From assembly GCA_040380755.1 (NCBI GenBank), contig JBEIIL010000011.1, positions 1-43,395 on the forward strand: a stretch of 43,395 bases of DNA, in the 5' to 3' direction. Below are positions 9,840 to 18,418 of the stretch, one piece after another (the stretch's first letter is position 1; every line of letters starts with the position of its first letter). Position numbers and translations under genes: made by a program. The notes beneath the pieces were generated by a model, which saw nothing but the letters and a program-made list of their open reading frames with translations, ran no database searches and had not been told where the DNA came from. Origin of the DNA: Alsobacter sp040380755 (lineage in GTDB: Bacteria > Pseudomonadota > Alphaproteobacteria > Rhizobiales > Beijerinckiaceae).

Positions 9840-11318
9840 ATGCGTGTTCGTCCTGCTTCACCTTTGGTCCGGTCGATGCCCCGTCTGCTTGTCGCGGCCC
9901 TGCTCGCCAGCGCTACTGCAGCGTGCAGCTCCGATACGATGCGGTTCGCCGACAATCCCTTCTCCAATCCGTTTCGAGAGCCCTCGGCGACGGGGTCGGT
10001 CGGACAGGCGCCACAAACGCCAAAGCCCGTCTTCCAGGGCGCCGCTCCGACAGGGCGTGTGACCTCAGCGCCACTGGCCGCACCCGTTGCTGCCGCCGCG
10101 GCGGCCCCTGCCGCATCGGTTGTCGCCCGCGCCCCGGCGATGGCGACGCCGGTCACCGGCACGATCAAGGGCTGGACCGCCCAGGGCGGGTCGCCGGTCT
10201 CCCTGGGATCCGGCGAGACCCTCACGACCCTGTCCAACCGCTACGGCGTTCCCGAGCAGGCGCTGCGGTCGGTCAACGGCATCCCGGCCGGTCAGCAGCC
10301 GGCTGCGGGCAGCAACATCATTATCCCGGTCTACAACGCCGCCGGTAGCGCTGCTGCGCCGTCGATGGCGGCCGCATCGCCCCGGCTTCCGGCTACCCCG
10401 TCGCGTGCGACGGTTGCCAACGAGGCCGCCGCGGCCCTGCCGCCGGCCTCGGCCGTCAACGCTGCACCCAAGCCGCCGGTCGGCCAGGCCCGCATGAAGC
10501 TGACGCAGGGCGCAAAGCCTGCTGTCCAGACGACTGCCTCCATCCAGCCTGTCGCGCCGCCGGTTTCGCCGGCCCGCGTGGCCGCTGCCGCCGACCCGAA
10601 GGCCGCAAAGGCTGCCGCCGACAAGGCTGCCGCCGAGCGCGTCGCCGCAGCCCAGGCTGCGGAGAAGAAGGCGCTCGCGGAGAAGAAGGCCCTGGCGGAG
10701 AAGAAGGCCCTGGCCGAGAAGAAGGCCCTGGCGGACAAGAAATCAGCCGAGACGGCGAAGATCGCCAAGGTGGCGCCGGTTGCCCCCGTGCAGCCGGCCA
10801 AGACGGCCGCCGTGACGACCAAGCCACTGGCGCAGCCGATCGAGAAGGTCGAGCCGGCGGCGACGCCGATGCGCGCTGCCGCGCCGGCTGCTGAACCCTC
10901 CGAGACCGCCAGCATCAACCAGCAGACCCGTGCGGCTGCCCCGGCCGGCGCCGGCTTCCGCTGGCCGGCCAAGGGCCGCGTCATCTCGGGCTTCGGCAAG
11001 GGTGGCGGCAATGACGGCATCAACATCGCCCTGCCGGAAGGCACACCCGTGAAGGCCGCTGAGGCCGGCGAGGTGGCGTATGCCGGCAACGAGCTCAAGG
11101 GCTACGGCAACCTGGTGCTGATCCGCCATTCGGACGGCTGGGTCTCGGCCTATGCCCACAATGGCGACCTGAAGGTCAAGCGCGGCGACAAGATTGCCCG
11201 CGGCCAGACCGTGGCGACGTCCGGCCAGACCGGCAATGTCTCGTCGCCTCAGTTGCACTTCGAATTGCGCAAGGGCTCGACCCCGGTCGACCCGATGCCG
11301 CATCTCTCCGGGCAGTAA
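9840..11318 (+). CDS. LysM and degenerate M23 (LytM) domain lipoprotein, NlpD-like
   Basis: A 492-residue envelope protein. The N-terminus has a hydrophobic signal ending in ATAAC (Cys29), a likely though non-ideal lipobox. A LysM peptidoglycan-binding domain spans about residues 120-166, then a long Ala/Pro/Lys linker with AEKKAL repeats, and a C-terminal M23 fold from about residue 372. The metal-binding HxxxD of active LytM enzymes is NDGIN here, and the HxH motif is QLH, so hydrolase activity is probably lost. Such degenerate LytM factors (NlpD, EnvC, DipM) activate cell-wall amidases at division. Following surE and pcm is the same order as surE-pcm-nlpD in enterobacteria. A TTG 12 bases upstream is a less likely start. 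Confidence 0.88.
   Translation: MRVRPASPLVRSMPRLLVAALLASATAACSSDTMRFADNPFSNPFREPSATGSVGQAPQTPKPVFQGAAPTGRVTSAPLAAPVAAAAAAPAASVVARAPAMATPVTGTIKGWTAQGGSPVSLGSGETLTTLSNRYGVPEQALRSVNGIPAGQQPAAGSNIIIPVYNAAGSAAAPSMAAASPRLPATPSRATVANEAAAALPPASAVNAAPKPPVGQARMKLTQGAKPAVQTTASIQPVAPPVSPARVAAAADPKAAKAAADKAAAERVAAAQAAEKKALAEKKALAEKKALAEKKALADKKSAETAKIAKVAPVAPVQPAKTAAVTTKPLAQPIEKVEPAATPMRAAAPAAEPSETASINQQTRAAAPAGAGFRWPAKGRVISGFGKGGGNDGINIALPEGTPVKAAEAGEVAYAGNELKGYGNLVLIRHSDGWVSAYAHNGDLKVKRGDKIARGQTVATSGQTGNVSSPQLHFELRKGSTPVDPMPHLSGQ
10659..10742 (+). repeat. 18-bp tandem repeats coding Ala-Glu-Lys-Lys-Ala-Leu
   Basis: Four to five in-frame copies of an 18-base unit (gcg gag aag aag gcc ctg and variants) lie in the linker of the NlpD-like protein. 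They encode a highly charged, probably helical spacer between the LysM and M23 domains. The last unit ends GCG GAC AAG AAA. Copy number may vary between strains. Confidence 0.8.
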
Positions 11319-11372
11319 GCCCGTCAGAGTAGTCGATCAGCATCCGCGAGACCCCGCTGCTGATCGGACCCC

Positions 11373-11411
11373 GGGCGGACGGTGCGTCGGGCATCGTCCG
11401 CCCTTTTTCTT
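11373..11411 (+). terminator. Intrinsic terminator after the nlpD-like gene
   Basis: GGGCGGACG (11373-11381) and CGTCCGCCC (11395-11403) form a perfect 9-bp stem, followed at once by TTTTTCTT on the plus strand. It ends the plus-strand run that started before the window. It lies 10 bases from the 3' end of the converging DUF815 gene but has no T-tract for that direction. Confidence 0.88.
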
Positions 11412-11420
11412 GTGCGTGCC

Positions 11421-12293
11421 TCAGGACAACGGCTGGCCGAGCCGGCCGGCGAGATCCTGGATGAACTGCCAGGCGGTCCGCCCCGAGCGGGCGCCGCGGG
11501 TGGTGGACCACTCGAGCGCATCGCGGTGCAGAGCGGCGGTATCGTCCACGACGAGGCCGTGATGGGCCGCATAGCCGTCAACCATGGCGAGATACTCGTC
11601 CTGGCTGCATTTGTGGAACCCAAGCCACAGGCCGAAACGGTCCGACAGCGACACCTTCTCCTCGACGGCCTCGCCGGGATTGATGGCGGTGGAGCGCTCG
11701 TTCTCCATCATGTCGCGTGGCAGCAGGTGCCGGCGGTTGGAGGTGGCGTAGAAGATCACGTTCTCCGGCCGGCCCTCGAGCCCGCCCTCCAGCACCGCCT
11801 TCAGTGACTTGTAGGAGGTGTCGCCGCCGTCGAAGGACAGGTCGTCGCAGAACACGAGGAAGCGATAGCCAGGAGCGGCCCGCAGCAGCGCCATCAGGTC
11901 AGGCAGGGTCTCGATGTCCTCGCGATGGATCTCGACGAGCTTGAGCACGGCGCCGGCGCCGCCGGCTGCCACCACCGTGGCGTGGGCCGCCTTCACCAGC
12001 GAAGACTTGCCCATGCCGCGGGCGCCCCACAGCAGGGCGTTGTTGGCCGGCAGGCCACGGGCGAAGCGCGCCGTGTTCTCCAGCAGCGTGTCGCGGGCGC
12101 GGTCGATGCCGCGCAGCAGCGGCAGCGCCACCCGGTTGACCTGCGGCACCGGCGCCAGCCGGGGTGGGGCAGGGTGCCAGGCGAAGGCATCGGCGGCGGT
12201 GAAGTCCGGTGCCGGCGCCGGAGGGGGTGCGAGACGGTCGAGCGCGTCGGCGATGCGGAGAAAGACGGCGGCAAGCGGGTGGGTGTCGGTCAT
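11421..12293 (-). CDS. DUF815 AAA+ ATPase
   Basis: A 290-residue P-loop ATPase of the DUF815 family, whose cellular role is not established. Walker A is GARGMGKSS (residues 90-98) and Walker B is FLVFCDDL (145-152); the SYKSLKAVLEGGLEGRPENV and YATSNRRHLLPRD stretches, with NPGEAVEEKVSLSDRFGLWLGF, are characteristic of the family. No signal peptide or membrane helix is seen, so it is cytosolic. In related genomes this gene often sits between the M23 protein and yajC, as it does here apart from the inserted lipase-like genes. It reads against the flanking export genes; its promoter should lie in the 132-base gap upstream, which holds a GC-rich palindrome. Confidence 0.88.
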   Translation of the reverse strand: MTDTHPLAAVFLRIADALDRLAPPPAPAPDFTAADAFAWHPAPPRLAPVPQVNRVALPLLRGIDRARDTLLENTARFARGLPANNALLWGARGMGKSSLVKAAHATVVAAGGAGAVLKLVEIHREDIETLPDLMALLRAAPGYRFLVFCDDLSFDGGDTSYKSLKAVLEGGLEGRPENVIFYATSNRRHLLPRDMMENERSTAINPGEAVEEKVSLSDRFGLWLGFHKCSQDEYLAMVDGYAAHHGLVVDDTAALHRDALEWSTTRGARSGRTAWQFIQDLAGRLGQPLS

Positions 12294-12375
12294 CTGTGGG
12301 CCATGGTTGCGGATCGCCCGACATGCCAGACCCTGCCGGCCGGCGCCAGCCCCTCTGCCGGATGGCAGGGGCGCT

Positions 12376-12416
12376 GGGCTCCGCCCGCCCCACGGGAGGT
12401 CTGGCGGGCGAAGCCC
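12376..12416. repeat. GC-rich interrupted palindrome, REP-like
   Basis: GGGCT-cc-GCCCGCC (12376-12389) pairs with GGCGGGC-ga-AGCCC (12403-12416) around a 13-base loop. It lies between the stop of the first lipase-like gene and the start of the DUF815 ATPase. There is no T-tract on either strand. A smaller hairpin around CTGCCGGATGGCAG (near 12355-12370) lies beside it. The shape is that of an extragenic palindromic repeat, but only one copy was noticed in this window. Confidence 0.45.
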
Positions 12417-12425
12417 CGGCTGGCC

Positions 12426-13586
12426 TCAAGGGCGCGAGGCGGCGACGGACCCGGCAGCGCCGGGGAACTGCGGCGGGACGGCGCGGGGCAATGGCGCGTC
12501 GGCAGCCGGTTCGGCCTTTGCAGGACGCGATTCGCCTGTCGGTGTCGCGTCTGCGCGCGGGACCGGTGCGGTGACGCCCGGCGGCAGCCTGCTGCCGTCA
12601 TTGCTGGTCTGGAATCCGCCACCATCGGCAGGCTGGAAGTCGCGGAAAGTCGAGGAACCGAGATAGCCCGACAGCCAGTTGACGACCGCCGGAATGCCGG
12701 ATTCGTTGCCGGGCCTGCCATAGGCGATCCGGTCGAGCTCGTTGACGTTCCAGCTCAGCAGCTCGTGCAGCCAGACGGCGCTTTCGGCCCGGTAGGCGAG
12801 ATCGCCGAGAGGACCCGGCAAAAAGTTGTCCGGCAGGCCGGTCTTGTCGCCGCTGAGATAGTAGGTCTCGCCGAACCGGTAGGGCAGGATGCCGCGGTTG
12901 TGCTGCCGGCTGGGGTCCGACAGATCACCGTCCAGCGCGAAATTCGTCACCAGATGGGCGTTGGCCTTGGCCTTGTCGTGACCGCCCAGCATGTCGATCA
13001 TGCCCTCGCTGAGGCCGACAGGGGCGCCCGTGATCGTGCGTGTGCCAGTGGCGAGCCCTGCGGTGGCGGCGAGCGCCGAGCCGAGGCTCGAGCCAGTAAA
13101 GGTCAGGCTATCGCCATATTCGGCCTTCGCCGCCTCGGCCAGCGCCATGGCCTGGCGGAACTGCACCGGCTGCGAGTCGGGGACCGTCGCGAAAAAGCTG
13201 TCGGTCCGCAGGTCAGCGCCGTTCAGGGCAAAATCGGTGCCCCGGAAGGCGATCGTGTGTTCGCCGGTGATGTCGTTGACGTAGATCTCGGCGTCGAATC
13301 CCGACCTGGGGTCATGCAGTGGCAGGCCCTGGAAGCTGTCGGTCTGGATCCGCCGCCAGCCCGGGAACAGGCCGACATCGACGCGGTAGGCGCCCGTCGC
13401 CATGCGCAGGTACTCGGCGCCGAGCTTGGCCACGTCCTGGGGGATCGGCTTGATCTCCTGCGGGGCCTGGAACGGCACCGTATCCTGGTAGAGGCCCTTC
13501 AGAAGGCCAGCGAACAGCTTCGGCGCCGAGGCTTGGCCGGTTGATGAGACGCCGCTGCTGTAAAGTCTGTCGATGAATCCGGTCAC
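12426..13586 (-). CDS. Class-3-lipase-like alpha/beta hydrolase, paralogue 1
   Basis: A 386-residue putative esterase/lipase. The strand before the active site reads EHTIAFRGTD, typical of class 3 lipases, and the nucleophile elbow is TGSSLGSA with Ser167 (the usual GHSLGG has lost its His). DGDLSD and the His in WLHELLSWNVNELDRI are shared with the neighbouring paralogue and are candidates for the acid and base. The last 50 or so residues form a Pro/Ala-rich tail. No signal peptide or membrane segment is seen, so a cytosolic location or a non-Sec export route is possible. The GTG at 13586 is chosen because GGGAGGA precedes it at good spacing. It reads in the same direction as its paralogue, 157 bases downstream of it. 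Confidence 0.75.
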   Translation of the reverse strand: MTGFIDRLYSSGVSSTGQASAPKLFAGLLKGLYQDTVPFQAPQEIKPIPQDVAKLGAEYLRMATGAYRVDVGLFPGWRRIQTDSFQGLPLHDPRSGFDAEIYVNDITGEHTIAFRGTDFALNGADLRTDSFFATVPDSQPVQFRQAMALAEAAKAEYGDSLTFTGSSLGSALAATAGLATGTRTITGAPVGLSEGMIDMLGGHDKAKANAHLVTNFALDGDLSDPSRQHNRGILPYRFGETYYLSGDKTGLPDNFLPGPLGDLAYRAESAVWLHELLSWNVNELDRIAYGRPGNESGIPAVVNWLSGYLGSSTFRDFQPADGGGFQTSNDGSRLPPGVTAPVPRADATPTGESRPAKAEPAADAPLPRAVPPQFPGAAGSVAASRP

Positions 13587-13743
13587 TGGAAATCCTCCCA
13601 AACAGAAAAAGCATCAATGAACAGTCTTGTTGGGCCGTTGCCGGCAAACCCGGACGCCCAAGCGTTAACCATGCGGCCGCCCCGCGGCAGCCGCAACGTA
13701 AATTCTGTAACATTTTCAGTTGAGTCGGAGAGTGGCCTCGACC

Positions 13744-14847
13744 TTACCGGCCCCAGGGCTGGCTGCCGAAGGGGGTGAAGGGCTGCACCTTGAAGGACTC
13801 GATGGCCTTCAATGTCTCGGGCGAAAGCGACACGGCCGGCTGCGTCGGCCGTGCCTGGAACGTACCGCCATCGGCCGGCCGCAGCGCGGCGAAGGTCGAT
13901 GCGCCGACATAGCCGGGCAGGAACGCCGCGATGGCGGCCAGTCCCGTCGGGCCGTCGGCACGGCCCGTGGCGATGCGGTCCAGCTCGTTCATCTGGAAAA
14001 TCGGGATTTCGTGGGCGATGGCGCGCAGCGGCGCCGGCAGGCCGTCGGTCGGCAGGCCGATCCGGTCGGCTGGCAGATAGTAGTTGGAGCCGAACAGCAG
14101 GCCGGTCGAGGTCCCGTCATGCCGCCGGTTGATGTCCGAGAGGTCGCCGTCGAGGTGGAAATTCGTGATCAGGCCCGCGTTGCGCGCGGCCGTGTCCTTG
14201 CCGATCAGTGCCACGAGGCCGTCATTCACGCCCACATTGGTGAAGGTGTGGGCCTTCGTGCCGGTCGCAAGGCCGGCCGTCATCGCGTGGATGCCGCCGA
14301 GGCTGGTGCCGGTGAAGGCCAATCTCTCACCATAGCGTGCCTTGGCCGCGTGGCCGAGCGCGATGGCCTGCCGGTTTTGCTCGGAGACGTTGTCGCTGTC
14401 GGCTGCGGCACAAAAATTCGTCCGCCAGTCCTGCAGCCCGAGGGCCGCGTCGGACCCCCGGAACGCAACGACATGCTCGCCCGTCAGGTCGTTGACATAG
14501 AGTTCGGCGTCAAACCCGGTCAGGCGGTCGTGGAGCGGCACGCCGTCCAGCGCCGAGGCCTGCTCGCGACGCCAGCCGGGCTTGAGGCCGACATCCACGC
14601 CATAGGCGCCGATCGCCAGACGCACATACTCGGCGCCGCGCGCGGCGACGTCACGGGGGACCGGCGCCAGTGGCCCGGCCGGCGTGGTCGGGGCCGGTGC
14701 CGTGAAGGTTTTCAAGATGTTGGCAAAACCGGCCGGCGAGGCTGGCGAAACGCCGGTGCCGATGCCGAGATTGAACAGATTCGCGACGATGCCGACCATG
14801 ACGCGCACCCGGGCCCGGACTGCCGGGCGGTCCGGCAGTTCACTCAT
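13744..14847 (-). CDS. Class-3-lipase-like alpha/beta hydrolase, paralogue 2
   Basis: A 367-residue protein clearly homologous along its whole core to the next gene downstream: both share GAEY, the VDVGL-x-PGWRR block, GFDAE-x-YVND-x-TGEH, the AFRG strand, a GxSLG elbow, TNF-x-LDGDLSD and NELDRIA. Here the elbow is TGTSLGGI with predicted nucleophile Ser182. The C-terminus is short and lacks the Pro/Ala tail. The ATG at 14847 was chosen; a later ATG at 14799 would give a start more like that of its paralogue. No signal peptide is convincing. The pair interrupts the usual DUF815-yajC neighbourhood, suggesting gain by transfer followed by duplication. The substrate is unknown. Confidence 0.72.
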   Translation of the reverse strand: MSELPDRPAVRARVRVMVGIVANLFNLGIGTGVSPASPAGFANILKTFTAPAPTTPAGPLAPVPRDVAARGAEYVRLAIGAYGVDVGLKPGWRREQASALDGVPLHDRLTGFDAELYVNDLTGEHVVAFRGSDAALGLQDWRTNFCAAADSDNVSEQNRQAIALGHAAKARYGERLAFTGTSLGGIHAMTAGLATGTKAHTFTNVGVNDGLVALIGKDTAARNAGLITNFHLDGDLSDINRRHDGTSTGLLFGSNYYLPADRIGLPTDGLPAPLRAIAHEIPIFQMNELDRIATGRADGPTGLAAIAAFLPGYVGASTFAALRPADGGTFQARPTQPAVSLSPETLKAIESFKVQPFTPFGSQPWGR

Positions 14848-14955
14848 TCCAGTGCTAATTGTCTTTTCAGGCCGGCGTCTTCCTCCGCGGTGCGACCTGA
14901 CGGGACACCCTGCAACCTTTTGTGCCATCCCTGTCGATGCCACCGGCGGCCGTGA

Positions 14956-14983
14956 TTGCTTTCCGGTCGTCCGTGGCTATAGT
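14956..14983 (+). promoter_or_regulatory. Probable sigma-70-type promoter of yajC-secDF
   Basis: TTGCTT (14956-14961) and TATAGT (14978-14983) are separated by 16 bases, about 70 bases before the yajC start. It lies in the 208-base gap between the divergent lipase-like gene and yajC; nothing else was recognised in that gap. Confidence 0.55.
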
Positions 14984-15055
14984 CCGCGCCACCTTTTTGG
15001 GCTGCGCCCGCATCCGGTGGTTCGCGTAGCCCTGTCCCTTGCGGAGGTTCTTCCG

Positions 15056-15385
15056 GTGATCACGCCTGCTCTCGCCCAGACCGCGACTCCGGCCGGCGGA
15101 ATGGACATGTTCGTCCAGCTCGTGCCGTTCGTCCTGATCTTCATCATCATGTATTTCCTGATCATTCGACCGCAGCAGAAGCGGGCGCGCGATCATCAGG
15201 ACATGATCAAGAGCGTTCGGCGTGGCGACCAGATCGTCATGAATGGCGGCATTCTCGGCAAGGTCACCAAGGTGGGCGACGAGCCCGACATCGAGGTCGA
15301 GATTGCCGATGGCGTGCGCGTGCGCGTGCTTCGCGGCATGATCGCCGAGGTCCGCGCCAAGGGCGAGCCCGTCAAGCCCGCGTGA
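15056..15385 (+). CDS. yajC: Preprotein translocase subunit YajC
   Basis: YajC is a small inner-membrane protein that joins SecD and SecF next to the SecYEG channel. The single membrane helix is FVQLVPFVLIFIIMYFLI, followed by RPQQKRARDHQDMI and the GDQIVMNGGILGKV strand region that define the family. The GTG at 15056 is chosen because GGAGG lies eight bases before it; it gives 109 residues, the usual size. secD follows after 52 bases. Confidence 0.93.
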   Translation: MITPALAQTATPAGGMDMFVQLVPFVLIFIIMYFLIIRPQQKRARDHQDMIKSVRRGDQIVMNGGILGKVTKVGDEPDIEVEIADGVRVRVLRGMIAEVRAKGEPVKPA

Positions 15386-15437
15386 TCTGTTCGTCTGTCC
15401 GGCGGCCCAGGGCCGCGCCAAGGGGTTTCTCCCGACG

Positions 15438-17048
15438 ATGCTTCGTTTCTCGCGACTGAAGACATTTGGCGTCGTGATGCTCACCGTGATGGCGGTGCTG
15501 TACACGATGCCGAGCCTGCTGAGCCCGCAGACCCGCAAGGCGATCGAGCAGTCGATCCCGTCCTTCGTGCCGCGCTGGATCGTGCCGCACCAGGCGATCG
15601 TGCTGGGCCTCGACCTGCAGGGTGGCTCACATGTGCTGCTCGAGGTCGACACCCAGGCGGTGCTGCGGGCGCAGATCAACACGCTGCGCGACGATGTGCG
15701 CCGGCTGCTGCGCGAGGAAAAGATCTCGCTCTCGGGCGGCATCGGCGTGCAACCGCGCGGCGTCGCGGTCCGGGTGCCCGAGGCCGCCGAGCGCACCCGC
15801 CTGATGCCGCGCCTGCGCGAACTGACACAGCCCGTGGGCGGCGCGCTCGGGCAGACCGGGCAGAGCACGGTTGACATCACCGAACCGGGCGACGGCCTGA
15901 TCCAGTTGACCGTCACCGAGGCGGGCGTCAACGAGCGGGTGCGTAAATCCATCGACCAGGCCATCGAGGTGCTGCGCAAGCGTGTCGATGCGCTCGGCAC
16001 GACGGAGCCGAACATCCAGCGCCAGGGTCTCGACCGGATCCTCGTGCAGGTGCCGGGCCTGCAGGACCCGCGGCGCCTGAAGGAGATTCTCGGCACCACG
16101 GCGCAGCTCGAGTTCCGCCTCGTCGCCGACGCCGGGGCGGCCCCCGGCGACGTCGAGCAGCTGCCTTCTCAGGAAGAGGGCGGCGCCAATGTGGCAGTCG
16201 AGCGCCGTGTGATCGTGCAGGGAGAAGACCTGATCGATGCCCAGCCGGGCTTCGATTCGCGCACCAGCGAGCCGATCGTCAATTTCAAGTTCAACATTCG
16301 CGGCGCTCAGCGCTTCGGCCAGGTGACAACCGAGGCGGTCGGCCGGGCGCTGGCTATCGTGCTGGACAAGAAGGTGATCTCGGCGCCGCGCATCCTGCAG
16401 CCGATCACCGGCGGGCAGGGGCAGATCTCCGGGCGCTTCACGGTCGAGCAGGCCAACAACCTCGCCGTGCTGCTGCGCGCCGGCGCTCTGCCGGCGCCGT
16501 TGACCATCGTCGAGGAACGCACCGTCGGTCCCGGCCTTGGCCAGGATTCGATCGAGGCGGGCAAGAAGGCATCCTGGGTGGCGACCGTGCTGGTGGTCAC
16601 CTTCATGCTTGTCAGCTATGGCCTGTTCGGCCTGTTCGCCAATATCGCGCTCGTGGTGCACGTGGTGCTGATCTTCGCGCTGATGTCGCTGCTCGGCGCG
16701 ACGCTGACGCTCCCAGGCATTGCCGGAATCGTGCTCACGATCGGCACGGCGGTGGACTCCAACGTGCTGATCTATGAGCGCATCCGCGAGGAGGCGCGGC
16801 TGGGACGATCGATGATCTCATCGCTGGAGGCCGGATTTCAACGCGCCTTCGCCACCATCATCGACTCCAACGTGACGATGTTCATCGCGGCGGCGATCCT
16901 GTTCCTGCTTGGCACGGGGCCGGTAAAGGGCTTTGCGGTGACGCTGGTGTTTGGCATCGTCACCACCGTGGTGACGGCGGTGACGATGACCCGCATGATG
17001 ATTGCACTCTGGTACCGCTGGGCCCGGCCCACGCGGCTGCCGTTCTGA
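15438..17048 (+). CDS. secD: Protein translocase subunit SecD
   Basis: SecD uses the proton gradient with SecF to pull exported proteins through SecYEG. The 536-residue protein has one N-terminal membrane helix, the conserved LGLDLQGGSHVLLEVD strand, a large periplasmic P1 region, and a C-terminal block of five helices starting near KKASWVATVLVVTFMLV. AGIVLTIGTAVDSNVLIYERIREE is the signature with the Asp implicated in proton transfer. It is followed after 13 bases by secF, so both are made from one message. Confidence 0.96.
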   Translation: MLRFSRLKTFGVVMLTVMAVLYTMPSLLSPQTRKAIEQSIPSFVPRWIVPHQAIVLGLDLQGGSHVLLEVDTQAVLRAQINTLRDDVRRLLREEKISLSGGIGVQPRGVAVRVPEAAERTRLMPRLRELTQPVGGALGQTGQSTVDITEPGDGLIQLTVTEAGVNERVRKSIDQAIEVLRKRVDALGTTEPNIQRQGLDRILVQVPGLQDPRRLKEILGTTAQLEFRLVADAGAAPGDVEQLPSQEEGGANVAVERRVIVQGEDLIDAQPGFDSRTSEPIVNFKFNIRGAQRFGQVTTEAVGRALAIVLDKKVISAPRILQPITGGQGQISGRFTVEQANNLAVLLRAGALPAPLTIVEERTVGPGLGQDSIEAGKKASWVATVLVVTFMLVSYGLFGLFANIALVVHVVLIFALMSLLGATLTLPGIAGIVLTIGTAVDSNVLIYERIREEARLGRSMISSLEAGFQRAFATIIDSNVTMFIAAAILFLLGTGPVKGFAVTLVFGIVTTVVTAVTMTRMMIALWYRWARPTRLPF

Positions 17049-17061
17049 CGGAGGGACGGCC

Positions 17062-18036
17062 ATGAAACTGCTTCGCATCATCCCGGACGATACCCGCTTC
17101 GGCTTCATGCGCTTCCGGCGCGTGAGCTTCCCGTTTTCGGCGCTGCTGTCGCTCGTGTCGGTGTTCTGCTTCTTCTTCGTGTCGATGAATTTCGGCATCG
17201 ACTTCACCGGCGGCACGCTGATCGAGATGCAGTCGCGCGCCGGCAAGGCCGACATCGCGGCCGTGCGCGAGGCGACACACGATCTCGCGCTCGGCGAGGT
17301 CGAGGTGCAGGAGTTTGGCGACAAGGGCGAGGTGTCGATCCGCTTTGGCCTGCAGCCTGGCGGCACCCAGCAGGAAAAGGAGCGCGCCCAGCAGGCGGCG
17401 CTCGAGCGCGTCAAGGTGGTGTTCGAAAAGGACTACGAGTTCCGCCGGACCGAGGTCGTCGGCCCGCGCGTCTCGGGCGAGCTCGTGCAGTCGGGGACGC
17501 TTGGTGTCGTGCTCGCGATCCTGGGCGTGCTGATCTATCTGTGGTTCCGGTTCGAGTGGCAGTTCGCGATCGGCGCGGTCATTGCGACGATGCATGACCT
17601 GGTGCTGACGATCGGCTTCTTCGCCATCACCCAGCTCGAGTTCAACATGACGTCGATCGCCGCGATCCTGACGATCGTCGGCTATTCGCTCAACGACACC
17701 GTCGTGGTGTTCGACCGAATCCGGGAATTGTTGCGCAAATACAAGCGCATGCCGGTGGAGGAGCTGCTCGATCTGTCGATCAACTCGACGCTGTCGCGCA
17801 CCATCATGACGTCGGTGACGACCATGCTGGCGCTGCTGGCGCTGGTGCTGTTCGGCGGTCAGGTGATCCAGAGCTTCTCCTACGCGATGATGTTTGGCGT
17901 CATCGTCGGCACCTATTCGTCGATCTTCATCGCCGCGCCGGTGCTGATCTATCTCGGCGTGAAGGTGGGGGCCGAGGCGCCGGCCGCCGACCCGAGCACC
18001 GTGCCGGCCGCCAAGGCGGCCAAGCCGACGCGATGA
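17062..18036 (+). CDS. secF: Protein translocase subunit SecF
   Basis: SecF is the smaller partner of SecD. The 324-residue protein starts at ATG 17062, preceded by GGAGGGA, and has the first membrane helix followed by NFGIDFTGGTLIEM, then the five-helix C-terminal block with ILTIVGYSLNDTVVVFDRIRE, the SecF counterpart of the SecD proton-site signature. The short Ala/Lys tail is cytosolic. Its stop overlaps the next start by four bases (ATGA), coupling it to the Mth938-type gene. Confidence 0.96.
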   Translation: MKLLRIIPDDTRFGFMRFRRVSFPFSALLSLVSVFCFFFVSMNFGIDFTGGTLIEMQSRAGKADIAAVREATHDLALGEVEVQEFGDKGEVSIRFGLQPGGTQQEKERAQQAALERVKVVFEKDYEFRRTEVVGPRVSGELVQSGTLGVVLAILGVLIYLWFRFEWQFAIGAVIATMHDLVLTIGFFAITQLEFNMTSIAAILTIVGYSLNDTVVVFDRIRELLRKYKRMPVEELLDLSINSTLSRTIMTSVTTMLALLALVLFGGQVIQSFSYAMMFGVIVGTYSSIFIAAPVLIYLGVKVGAEAPAADPSTVPAAKAAKPTR

Positions 18037-18416
18037 GCGGGCGGCGCTACGAGGGTTTCGTCCCCGGCCGCCATGTCATCGACAGCTACGGGGCGGGCGG
18101 CTTCCGGTTCGCCGACATGTCGCATCGCGGCTCGATCCTGGCGCTGCCGTCCGGGGTGCTGGCGTGGGCCCCCGCGACCATGGCCGATTTGACCGCCGAG
18201 GCCTTTGCGCCAGTTGTTGCGGAGGCGGGTTCGATCGACGTCCTGCTCATTGGAACCGGCCGGGAGGTGGCGGTGCTGCCGGAGGCGCTGCGCTGGCACC
18301 TCAAGGGGGCCGGGCTGAGGGTGGACGCGATGCAGACCGGCGCCGCAGCGCGCACCTACTCCATCATGCTGGCCGAGAACCGCCGGGTCGCGGCGGCGTT
18401 GCTGGCCGTCGCCTGA
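18033..18416 (+). CDS. Mth938-domain protein, NDUFAF3 family
   Basis: A 127-residue protein of the Mth938/DUF498 fold. It starts GRRYEGFVPGRHVIDSYGAGGFRFADMSHRGS and has the central LLIGTGREVAVLPEALRWHLKGAGLRVDAMQTGAAARTYSIM region (GTG motif and C-terminal AARTYN-like block). The human family member NDUFAF3 helps assemble respiratory complex I in mitochondria. In many alphaproteobacteria the gene follows secF, as here, with an ATGA overlap. A role at the membrane during insertion or assembly of respiratory complexes is inferred from the homologue and the context; biochemical activity is unknown. Confidence 0.85.
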   Translation: MSGRRYEGFVPGRHVIDSYGAGGFRFADMSHRGSILALPSGVLAWAPATMADLTAEAFAPVVAEAGSIDVLLIGTGREVAVLPEALRWHLKGAGLRVDAMQTGAAARTYSIMLAENRRVAAALLAVA

Positions 18417-18418
18417 GC

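Noticed and set aside
11925..13544. A 539-codon plus-strand frame across DUF815 and lipase-like gene 1
   Set aside because: It runs opposite two genes with Walker and lipase motifs and spans the gap between them without any recognisable domain.
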